Positions 1 to 5,082 of a stretch of DNA of 5,156 nucleotides are shown here, one piece after another; the first letter of the stretch is position 1; each line of letters begins with the position of its first letter. The notes beneath the pieces are model-generated. The model saw nothing but the letters and a program-made list of their open reading frames with translations. It ran no database searches and was not told where the DNA came from. The translations under genes and the position numbers were made by a program. The stretch comes from Desulfobacca acetoxidans (GTDB lineage: Bacteria > Desulfobacterota > Desulfobaccia > Desulfobaccales > 0-14-0-80-60-11), in contig DYJG01000232.1 of NCBI GenBank assembly GCA_020723225.1, forward strand, positions 1 to 5,156, given 5' to 3'.

Positions 1-465
1 GTGCCCGAAGGCCACCGCCTCTTCACGGTAATGACCGTGCGGGAAAACCTGATCATGGGGTCCCTTTCGCCTGAAGCCAAGGCCAAGCGGGAGGAGACCA
101 TGGAATGGGTCTTCGGGTTGTTTCCCCGGCTCAAAGAGCGGGAAAAGCAGACCACCGGCACCCTTTCCGGCGGCGAACAGCAGATGGTGGCCGTGGGCCG
201 GGGCCTGATGGCGCTTCCCAAGCTCATCATGTTCGACGAGCCGTCCCTGGGCCTGGCCCCCATCCTGGTGGCGGAGATCTTCAAGATCATCGAGCGTATC
301 CGCGCAGAAGGGGTCACCGTCCTCATCGTCGAGCAAAACACCAAGCAGACCCTGGAAGTTTGCGACCGGGGCTACGTGTTGGAGAACGGCCGTATCGTCC
401 TCTCCGACACCGGGAAGGCGCTGTTGAACAACGACCATGTCAAACAGGCGTATCTGGGGATATAA
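1..465 (+). CDS. livF: High-affinity branched-chain amino acid ABC transporter ATP-binding protein LivF (5' truncated by window edge)
   Basis: This is the C-terminal part of a LivF-type ATPase, the cytoplasmic subunit that powers branched-chain amino acid uptake together with LivG, LivH, LivM and a periplasmic binding protein. The visible 154 residues begin at the PEG(H/R)R-type Q-loop region (residues 2-6), followed by TVRENL, the ABC signature LSGGEQQ (55-61), Walker B KLIMFDEP with catalytic Glu80, the D-loop SLGLAP (82-87) and the VEQN switch region (110-113) that replaces the usual H-loop His in LivF. Walker A is missing because it lies upstream of the window. LivF proteins are normally about 235 residues, so roughly 80 are absent. 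The GTG at base 1 is an internal valine codon, not a start. The stop TAA lies 40 bp before the next gene on the same strand, so co-transcription is likely. Family assignment is firm; substrate is inferred from the family. Confidence 0.9.
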   Translation: MPEGHRLFTVMTVRENLIMGSLSPEAKAKREETMEWVFGLFPRLKEREKQTTGTLSGGEQQMVAVGRGLMALPKLIMFDEPSLGLAPILVAEIFKIIERIRAEGVTVLIVEQNTKQTLEVCDRGYVLENGRIVLSDTGKALLNNDHVKQAYLGI

Positions 466-505
466 TTAGCCGGATCGCCAAGACTTCCCCAAAGGAGGAC
501 CACCC

Positions 506-1162
506 ATGCCCGTCAAGGATTTAATGAGCAAAAAACTGATCACCGTCAACGTGGACGATACCATCATGAAGGCCTCCAAGATGATGAAGGACAACGGCAT
601 TCAACATCTGCCCGTCCTGAAAAAAGGCGCCCTGGCGGGCATCGTCTCCGACCGGGACCTGAAGGAGGCCTCCCCTTCCAAGGCCACGGCCCTGGACATC
701 CATGAGCTTTACTATCTGCTGGACACGATCACCGTGGGGACGGTGATGCCTAAGCGGCTCTTCACCATTGCCCCCATGGATACCGTGGAAAAGGCCGCGG
801 CCGTGATGTTGAAAAACAACATCTCGGCTTTGCCGGTGGTCAGCCCGGAAGGGGCTCTGGAGGGCATCATCACCAAAGGCGACATCTTCCGGGCCTTCGT
901 CTCCATCTCCGGCATCTACCAGGGAGAGTGGGCCATGGGCTTTGAGCTGGCGGACGAGCCGGGGTCCATCAAAGAGGTCACCGACATCATCAGGACCCAC
1001 GGCGGCCGCATCGCCAGCATCCTGACCGGATACGAATGGGCGCCCCAGGGTTTCCGCCACGTCTACATCCGGGCCCGGGACCTGAAAGACGCCCAGGCCC
1101 TGCAGCAGGAGTTGGGCGGCAAGGTGAAGATTCTCTACTTTATCCACGAGCAAGTGGATTAA
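506..1162 (+). CDS. AcuB-like protein: tandem CBS domains plus C-terminal ACT-like domain
   Basis: A 218-residue soluble, probably cytoplasmic regulatory protein. CBS domain 1 spans about residues 4-57, opening with VKDLMSKKLITV and ending with the nucleotide-contact type motif GIVSDRD (45-51). A helical linker (about 58-76) follows, then CBS domain 2 at about 76-131, opening with VGTVMPKRLFTI and ending GIITKGD (120-126). The last ~80 residues (about 138-215, beginning near WAMGFELADEPGSIKEV) look like an ACT fold, usually a small-ligand sensor. This order and length match the AcuB family (acetoin utilisation protein of Bacillus), but an acetoin role is not implied here. CBS pairs commonly bind AMP, ATP or SAM. 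The start is well fixed by AAAGGAGGA at 491-499, six bases before the ATG. It follows livF by 40 bp and precedes the malic enzyme by 73 bp, so it may sense energy or ligand state for one of them; that link is inference. Confidence 0.88.
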   Translation: MPVKDLMSKKLITVNVDDTIMKASKMMKDNGIQHLPVLKKGALAGIVSDRDLKEASPSKATALDIHELYYLLDTITVGTVMPKRLFTIAPMDTVEKAAAVMLKNNISALPVVSPEGALEGIITKGDIFRAFVSISGIYQGEWAMGFELADEPGSIKEVTDIIRTHGGRIASILTGYEWAPQGFRHVYIRARDLKDAQALQQELGGKVKILYFIHEQVD

Positions 1163-1166
1163 AGAC

Positions 1167-1198
1167 CGTTTTTCGTTTTGCGTTTTACGTTTTTCGTT
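1167..1198 (+). repeat. Four-copy heptamer array CGTTTTN in the acuB-like/malic enzyme gap
   Basis: Four consecutive 7-bp units beginning CGTTTT stand in perfect phase at 1167, 1174, 1181 and 1188 (seventh base T, G, A, T), followed by a partial CGTT. The array begins five bases after the stop of the CBS gene. It ends 37 bases before the malic enzyme ATG. A degenerate array with the same period occurs at 3908-3925, downstream of the malic enzyme, so the two arrays flank that gene. No convincing hairpin precedes the T-rich stretch, so I do not call it an intrinsic terminator. Function is unknown. Confidence 0.75.
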
Positions 1199-1235
1199 AG
1201 GGACCAGTGCGTCCTAAATCTGTGAGGAAGATAAA

Positions 1236-3758
1236 ATGACTGCCGAATTCGATACTATGAGTTATCGCCGGCGTTACCGCGGTCTCATCGGCGTGAAGAG
1301 CAAGATGCCCATCCGGGACATGTCGGTGCTGAGCCGCATCTATACCCCCGGGGTGGGCGCGGTCTGCCGGGAGATCGAGAAAAACCCCGTTTCCTCCTAC
1401 AGCCATACCTGCCGGGGCAATACCATCGCCCTGATCTCCGACGGCAGCGCGGTTTACGAATTCGGCAACGTGGGGGCATTGGCGGTGCTTCCCAAACTGG
1501 AAGCCAAGTCGGTGCTGTTCAAGACCTTTGCCAACGTGGACGCGGTGCCCATCGGCCTTAAGACCCAGGACGCCGATGAGATCGTGGAGATCGTCCGCAC
1601 CCTGGCCCCTTCCTTCGGGGGCATCTGCCTGGAGGGGATCGCCGCGCCCAAGTGCTTCACCGTGGAGAACCACATCCGCAAGGCCGTCCGGGAGGCGGTG
1701 CTGCACCATGAATTCCACGCCGCGGGCATCATCGTCCTGGCCGCGCTCATCAATGCCCTGAAGGTGGTGGGCAAGGACCAGGAGGAAGTGCGCATCGTCA
1801 TCAACGGCGCCGGGGCCTCCGGCATCGGCGTGGCCAAGGGGCTGATCGTGGCCGGCATGAAGAACATCGTGCTCTGCGACCGCCACGGCGCGCTGCGGGT
1901 GTACCGTCAGGCGGGCATGAACTGGGCCAAGTCCGAGATCGCCCGCCTGGTGGGTCCCCAGGACGTCAAGGGGAGCCTGGCCGAAGTCCTTAAAGGGGCC
2001 GACATCTTCATCGGCCTGTCTTCGGGAGGTTTGGTCACCCGGGAGATGGTCCGCAGCATGGCTAACGATCCCATCGTCTTTGCCCTGGCCCTGCCGGAGC
2101 CGGAAACCGGCGAGGCCGAAGCCAAGGCCGGCGGCGCGGCGGTGGTGGCCACGGGATTATCCGACAGTGAAAACCAGATCCGCTCCTCTTTAGTCACCCC
2201 GGGATTCTTCCGGGGCTGCCTGGACGTAGGCGCCAACCGGGTCAATATCGAGATGTACCTGGCCGCGGCCCGGGCATTGGCGGGCATGATTCCCGATGAC
2301 AAGCTCTCCCCCCAAAACATCATCCCCAGGCAGATGGACTGGCACATCTCCCCGGTGATCGCCGAGGCCGTGGCCCGGGCCGCCCAGGAAACGGGAGTGG
2401 CCCAACTGGGTCCGGAGGTGGTGACTCCGGAGCGGATTCATGAACGCACCGAAAGCTACATCTATGAAGGGGAGATGGCCTGGCTGCCGTCCGAAGGCCA
2501 GGATTACGGCAGGATGAGCATCGACGAGGAGGCCCTGGAACTGCACCGCCGCTACCAGGGCTGCATCCAGGTGAACACCAAGGTGCCCATCAAGGACGAG
2601 TTCATCTATAACCGGCTCTATGCGCCCAAGCCGGTGGCCGAGGTGGTGCAGAAAATCCTCCAGGACCCCATGGCCGCGTATGACTATACCTGCAAGAACA
2701 ACCTGGTGGCCATCGTCACCGACGGCAGCGCGGTGTTGGGCTTCGGCAATCTCGGCCCCCGGGCTGCGCTGCCGGTCATGGAAGGGAAGGCCATCCTCTT
2801 TAAGACCTTCGGCGGCGTGGAGGCCTTTCCCATCTGCATCACCACCCAGGAATCCGGGAAGATCGTGGAGCTGGTGGAAAACATTGCCCCCGCGTTTGCC
2901 GGCATCAACCTGGAGGACATCTCCTCCCCCCGCTGCTTTGAAATCGAGCGGACGCTGATTGAGCGGCTGGATATTCCCGTATTCCACGACGACCAGCACG
3001 GCACCGCGGTGGTGGCTCTGGCGGGGTTGATGAACGCCTTGAAGATCGTGGACCGGCAACTCGATGAGGTCAAGATTGTGGTCAACGGCGCGGGTGCGTC
3101 CGCCATCGCCTCGGTGAAGATCCTGCTCAAGGCCGGGGCCAAAAACATCGTGGTCTGCGACACCACCGGAGTGATTTATAAAGGCCGCGCCAAGGGGATG
3201 AACTTCATCAAGCAGGAGCTGGCCGCCATCACCAACCCGGAGCGGCAGAAAGGCTCTTTAGCCGACGTCCTGAAGGGCGCCGAGGTCTTCATCGGCCTCT
3301 CCGGACCCGACGTCCTGAACCGGGAGATGGTGGAGTCCATGGCCCCGGACCCCATTGTCTTTGCCCTGTCCAATCCGGCGCCGGAGATTCATCCGGACCT
3401 GGCCAGGCAGGGGGGCGCGGCGGTAATCGCCACCGGCCGCTCCGATTTCCCCAACCAGGTGAACAACTGCCTGGCCTTTCCCGGTATCTTCCGGGGCGCG
3501 CTGGACGTTAAGGCCCGGACCATCAACGAGGAGATGAACGTGGCCGCGGCCCACGCCATCGCCGGGCTGGTGGGGAACGACCTGGGACCCGGCTACATCC
3601 TGCCGGGGGCCATGGATTTCCGGGTCCCTCCGGCCGTGGCCCAGGCCGTGGCCCAGGCCGCCATGGCCACCGGCACCGCCCGGATGCAGATCGAATCGGA
3701 ACGTGTGGCCCGGCATACCCGGGAATTCATCTACGACGAGAGACTGTCACTGCTGTAA
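1236..3758 (+). CDS. Tandem-duplicated (fused) MaeB-type malic enzyme with a degenerate N-terminal copy
   Basis: An 840-residue protein containing two full malic-enzyme units, about residues 5-415 and 430-840. Each has the N-terminal malic domain, a NAD(P)-binding Rossmann domain (NGAGAS at 190-195 and 617-622) and a matching C-terminal tail (TESYIYE near 405, TREFIYD near 828). Malic enzyme oxidatively decarboxylates malate to pyruvate, reducing NAD(P). The second unit has the expected catalytic Lys518 (EGK), metal ligands Glu560, Asp561 and Asp586 (NLEDI, FHDDQHGTA), and malate-binding Asn713 (SNP) and Asn744 (NQVNN). In the first unit Lys91 and Glu133 persist, but Asp561 aligns to Gly134, Asp585/586 to His158/Glu159, Asn713 to Leu286 and Asn743/744 to Arg316/Ser317, so it is probably inactive alone. 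The catalytic-Tyr motif is canonical in unit 1 (YTPGV, Tyr36) and altered with a one-residue insertion in unit 2 (YAPKPV, Tyr462). Ordinary small malic enzymes are about 400 residues; MaeB is longer only because of a phosphotransacetylase domain, which is absent here. The start ATG follows GAGGAAG at 1224-1230. Cofactor preference cannot be read with confidence. Confidence 0.93.
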   Translation: MTAEFDTMSYRRRYRGLIGVKSKMPIRDMSVLSRIYTPGVGAVCREIEKNPVSSYSHTCRGNTIALISDGSAVYEFGNVGALAVLPKLEAKSVLFKTFANVDAVPIGLKTQDADEIVEIVRTLAPSFGGICLEGIAAPKCFTVENHIRKAVREAVLHHEFHAAGIIVLAALINALKVVGKDQEEVRIVINGAGASGIGVAKGLIVAGMKNIVLCDRHGALRVYRQAGMNWAKSEIARLVGPQDVKGSLAEVLKGADIFIGLSSGGLVTREMVRSMANDPIVFALALPEPETGEAEAKAGGAAVVATGLSDSENQIRSSLVTPGFFRGCLDVGANRVNIEMYLAAARALAGMIPDDKLSPQNIIPRQMDWHISPVIAEAVARAAQETGVAQLGPEVVTPERIHERTESYIYEGEMAWLPSEGQDYGRMSIDEEALELHRRYQGCIQVNTKVPIKDEFIYNRLYAPKPVAEVVQKILQDPMAAYDYTCKNNLVAIVTDGSAVLGFGNLGPRAALPVMEGKAILFKTFGGVEAFPICITTQESGKIVELVENIAPAFAGINLEDISSPRCFEIERTLIERLDIPVFHDDQHGTAVVALAGLMNALKIVDRQLDEVKIVVNGAGASAIASVKILLKAGAKNIVVCDTTGVIYKGRAKGMNFIKQELAAITNPERQKGSLADVLKGAEVFIGLSGPDVLNREMVESMAPDPIVFALSNPAPEIHPDLARQGGAAVIATGRSDFPNQVNNCLAFPGIFRGALDVKARTINEEMNVAAAHAIAGLVGNDLGPGYILPGAMDFRVPPAVAQAVAQAAMATGTARMQIESERVARHTREFIYDERLSLL

Positions 3759-3869
3759 AGCGGGCAAGCGGAGCGGCCCGGAGCGGCTGCAGCCCGGGAC
3801 CTTTCTGGATATGCCGGTTTGAATAGTACTTATTTGCAATCAACCCCAGGGCATTGAATGACTATTGGT

Positions 3870-3893
3870 GGAGCGGGCCTCCGTGCCCGCTCC
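3870..3893. repeat. Perfect 9-bp hairpin (GGAGCGGGC/GCCCGCTCC), REP-like element or terminator
   Basis: GGAGCGGGC at 3870-3878 pairs perfectly with GCCCGCTCC at 3885-3893 around a six-base loop CTCCGT. It lies 112 bp after the malic enzyme stop. A U-tract does not follow directly: the first T-rich stretch begins at 3910, 17 bases later. It is therefore a weak match to a Rho-independent terminator and looks more like a repetitive extragenic palindrome that could stabilise the mRNA 3' end. Nothing else in the window repeats it. Confidence 0.65.
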
Positions 3894-3907
3894 GGCCCTT
3901 ACTATCC

Positions 3908-3925
3908 CGTTTTTTGTTTTCCGTT
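3908..3925 (+). repeat. Degenerate copy of the CGTTTTN heptamer array
   Basis: CGTTTTT at 3908, TGTTTTC at 3915 and CGTTAAA at 3922 keep the seven-base period seen at 1167-1198, and both arrays end in CGTTA. This copy lies 15 bases after the strong hairpin. The shared period and ending make common origin plausible, but T-rich low complexity could give this by chance. Confidence 0.45.
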
Positions 3926-4017
3926 AAAAAGACTTCATCATTTCAGACAGTTACATGCGGCATCTGCTGCATGTGAAGTGAAACCGGGATTACCCCCCCC
4001 ATAACAATTTCTAAAGC

Positions 4018-4177
4018 CTGTCCTGGCATTTTCATGCTATCTCGCAATCAAACGTAAATTTTTCCTAAGGGCAAACCTGGTATTCGCACCAGATGCATTC
4101 TGGGCGAAAAATAAGTTCATCCCACAATTTATTGCCTTTGGCTTGCGATTTGAATGAAGGCTGACCCGGCATTTTCA
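4018..4177 (+). repeat. 17-bp imperfect direct repeat pair around GGCATTTTCA
   Basis: CTGTCCTGGCATTTTCA at 4018-4034 and CTGACCCGGCATTTTCA at 4161-4177 match at 15 of 17 positions and lie 143 bp apart, both upstream of the selC promoter. No gene lies between them. They could be remnants of a small duplication or a mobile sequence, or paired protein-binding sites; the sequence does not decide. Confidence 0.35.
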
Positions 4178-4201
4178 AATCCAACCCTTGACGTCCTCGG
4201 A

Positions 4202-4230
4202 TTGTCTTCCTTTGTAATCAGGCTTATGAT
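4202..4230 (+). promoter_or_regulatory. Predicted sigma-70 type promoter for selC
   Basis: TTGTCT at 4202-4207 (four of six to the -35 consensus) is followed by a 17-bp spacer and TATGAT at 4225-4230 (five of six to the -10 consensus). Transcription would start near 4237, giving a leader of about 55 bases before the mature tRNA end at 4293. The leader contains CGGCAA/TTGCCG (4245-4250 with 4272-4277), a possible stem. An alternative overlapping pair is TTGACG (4188) with TGTAAT (4213), spacer 19. Position directly upstream of a lone tRNA gene supports a promoter here. Confidence 0.5.
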
Positions 4231-4292
4231 ATTTTAATTAAGGTCGGCAAGCTTCGTTACCTTGATCGCCATTGCCGGTTGATATTCCCTGC

Positions 4293-4390
4293 GGAAGTGC
4301 AAGGCTCACTGGTGGGGCCCCCGGACTTCAAATCCGGTGTGCCGTCTGAATAAGGCGGTAGGTGGGTTCGATTCCCATGCACTTCCGCCA
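4293..4390 (+). tRNA. selC: tRNA-Sec (anticodon UCA), selenocysteine tRNA with encoded CCA
   Basis: The tRNA that is charged with serine, converted to selenocysteyl-tRNA by SelA and delivered to in-frame UGA codons by SelB. The acceptor stem is the long eight-base-pair type, GGAAGTGC (4293-4300) with GCACTTCC (4379-4386), followed by discriminator G4387 and CCA 4388-4390. The anticodon stem is CCGGA/TCCGG (4321-4325, 4333-4337) with loop CTTCAAA, placing anticodon TCA at 4328-4330. A long variable arm (about 4338-4361) forms a stem of about seven pairs. The T arm is GTGGG/CCCAT around TTCGATT, giving the 8+5 pair acceptor/T helix of bacterial tRNA-Sec. D-stem pairing is GGCTC/GGGCC (4303-4307, 4315-4319). 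The extended acceptor stem, UCA anticodon and long variable arm together exclude a serine tRNA or opal suppressor. Other Sec genes are not in the window. Confidence 0.97.
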
Positions 4391-4525
4391 ATAACTTATT
4401 TAAATTATTAGTAATAATAAATTTAACGGTATCAAAAACTGTGGCACCAGATTGGCACCAAGTTCCCCCAAAACTGCCACCCGAGAGTATTTGCTCGTAC
4501 GGATAGAGTTAATTCTTCTTCCCTC

Positions 4526-4559
4526 TTGTCCGGGAGTTCGAATCTCTCTCCCTCCGCCA
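4526..4559 (+). other. Orphan tRNA 3'-end fragment (T-arm, acceptor 3' strand, CCA), possible att site remnant
   Basis: The segment contains a T arm GGGAG-TTCGAAT-CTCTC (about 4532-4548, one G-T pair), then TCCCTCC, a discriminator G and CCA ending at 4559. The matching 5' acceptor strand (GGAGGGA expected), D arm and anticodon arm cannot be found in the preceding 150 bases, so this is not a complete tRNA. The 3' end resembles serine or leucine tRNAs more than the selC next door. Tyrosine integrases commonly recombine at tRNA 3' ends and leave such a copy, so it may mark an old attachment site. Confidence 0.55.
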
Positions 4560-4651
4560 CCATATTATCATTATTATCAATAAGTTGCTATTAATCAATG
4601 CCACTAAAATACCAAACCGCGTGCAATCACTTTTGCGCTCCTCCTCTTTGT

Positions 4652-4669
4652 AACTTCTGCCAATAATTT
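4652..4669 (+). repeat. Imperfect direct copy of the selC 3' junction
   Basis: AACTTCTGCCAATAATTT at 4652-4669 matches CACTTCCGCCAATAACTT at 4380-4397 in 15 of 18 positions. The latter spans the last acceptor bases, CCA and flanking bases of selC. The copies are 272 bp apart in the same orientation. This is the arrangement expected for attL/attR of an excised or decayed element at a tRNA 3' end, though the length is short enough for partial chance similarity in AT-rich DNA. Confidence 0.35.
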
Positions 4670-4750
4670 TGCCACCATCCTACGGCCCACGGATTAGAAG
4701 AACGTCCTTAATGATCGATAACTTACTGAAATAATGAGACTAAATGTAGT

Positions 4751-4809
4751 TTTTATGCGGTTTTTAAGCAGTGATAGAAAAATCTTATTTCCCCATTTTA
4801 TGCAGTTTT
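4751..4809 (+). repeat. Direct repeat TTTTATGC(G/A)GTTTT, two copies 45 bp apart
   Basis: TTTTATGCGGTTTT at 4751-4764 and TTTTATGCAGTTTT at 4796-4809 match at 13 of 14 positions. No gene lies nearby apart from the XRE regulator 270 bp downstream. They may be protein-binding repeats or a residue of the integrated element. Confidence 0.35.
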
Positions 4810-4831
4810 CCCGACTTTGAAAAAGAAAGGT

Positions 4832-4858
4832 GGTACCTGTTTTGGTACCCGGTTTTTT
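4832..4858 (+). terminator. GGTACC hairpin followed by T6, possible intrinsic terminator
   Basis: GGTACC at 4832-4837 pairs with GGTACC at 4844-4849 around the loop TGTTTT. CGG and six T (4853-4858) follow. An A-rich stretch precedes the hairpin (AAAAAGAAA from about 4820), so the structure could also act on the minus strand. The stem is only six pairs and a three-base gap separates it from the T run, so strength is doubtful. No gene immediately upstream obviously needs it; it may end a transcript from a lost element gene. Confidence 0.35.
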
Positions 4859-4980
4859 CTTAGCCGGCTCCCTCGCCCACCCCCTTCCCTCTGAGGACTG
4901 ACTAAGAACTGGTTTCAGAATCCCACCCTCACATCTGTTAAAAGTCTCACCACAACAACCACTGCCCCAGGCAAAATCTC

Positions 4981-5045
4981 TTGACATCGGTCCCTGTTAT
5001 CGTGTGGTATATCATCTGATGAGGAGCTTGATTTAATTATCGATA
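4981..5045 (+). promoter_or_regulatory. Candidate promoter/operator region of the XRE regulator gene
   Basis: A perfect -35 hexamer TTGACA lies at 4981-4986, but no good -10 hexamer lies at 16-18 bp; the nearest are TGGTAT at 5005 (spacer 18, three of six) and TATATC at 5008 (spacer 21, four of six). Two short palindromes lie between this and the start codon: TCATC-T-GATGA (5012-5022) and TATCGATA (5038-5045). HTH regulators of this type often bind such dyads next to their own promoter, so autoregulation is possible. Site identification is tentative. Confidence 0.3.
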
Positions 5046-5082
5046 CGAATAAATCCCCTATCGCCTCTGAAAGGATAGTTTG

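Larger units (their letters stand above)
3759..4201. other. Intergenic region downstream of the malic enzyme; no gene seen
   Basis: No reading frame with a plausible start, ribosome binding site and protein character is visible on either strand. Composition shifts from GC-rich next to the malic enzyme stop to AT-rich further on. The segment starts with a doubled CGGAGCGGC (3769-3777 and 3779-3787) overlapping a 10-bp palindrome GGCTGCAGCC (3785-3794). It then holds the strong hairpin at 3870-3893, the degenerate heptamer array at 3908-3925, a short hairpin ACATGC/GCATGT (3953-3958 with 3969-3974), a run of eight C (3993-4000), a CTGGT/ACCAG inverted repeat (4077-4081 with 4088-4092) and a 17-bp imperfect direct repeat. 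Confidence 0.7.
4391..5082. other. AT-rich gene-free region between selC and an XRE regulator; likely integration scar
   Basis: No credible protein gene is seen in these ~690 bases. Composition is markedly more AT-rich than the metabolic genes on the left. Immediately after selC is an AT palindrome (ATTATTA/TAATAAT arms centred on G4411). A doubled TGGCACCA (4442-4449 and 4453-4460) follows inside a GTGGC/GCCAC inverted repeat (4441-4445 with 4476-4480). Then come an orphan tRNA 3' end, an imperfect copy of the selC 3' junction, a repeated TTTTATGC(A/G)GTTTT motif, a GGTACC hairpin and regulator-type palindromes. Together these suggest decayed junctions of integrative elements at selC, an inference. 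Confidence 0.55.

Noticed and set aside
1..3. GTG at base 1 as the livF start
   Set aside because: It is an internal valine codon of the conserved (V)PEGRR segment; the Walker A half of the ATPase must lie upstream of the window.
521..1153. 210-residue minus-strand open frame opposite the CBS gene
   Set aside because: It is an antisense shadow: composition is rich in His, Gly, Asp and Val as expected from the opposite strand of GC-rich genes, with no recognisable domain, and the plus-strand gene is clear.
2190..3059. 289-residue minus-strand open frame inside the malic enzyme
   Set aside because: Antisense shadow of a strongly conserved coding region, with no family resemblance.
4025..4040. 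Possible sigma-54 promoter (TGGCA followed by TGCT)
   Set aside because: The spacing between the two elements is one base off the rigid consensus and the second element is incomplete; no gene follows directly.
4405..4417. AT palindrome after selC as a terminator
   Set aside because: The arms are pure AT with a one-base centre and no stable loop or following U-tract, so it is not a credible intrinsic terminator.
4263..4495. Minus-strand open frame reading through selC
   Set aside because: An antisense reading of the tRNA gives a GNRTHLPP-like string that appears as spurious hypothetical proteins opposite tRNA genes; the tRNA structure fully explains the sequence.
4694..4987. 97-residue minus-strand open frame in the AT-rich region
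   Set aside because: No convincing ribosome binding site or domain, and it runs across the GGTACC hairpin. A KKPGTKTGTT stretch faintly recalls some integrase tails but is too weak to call a remnant.
3759..5082. CRISPR array
   Set aside because: The short repeats seen are paired, of different sequence and unevenly spaced; there is no regular repeat-spacer pattern.
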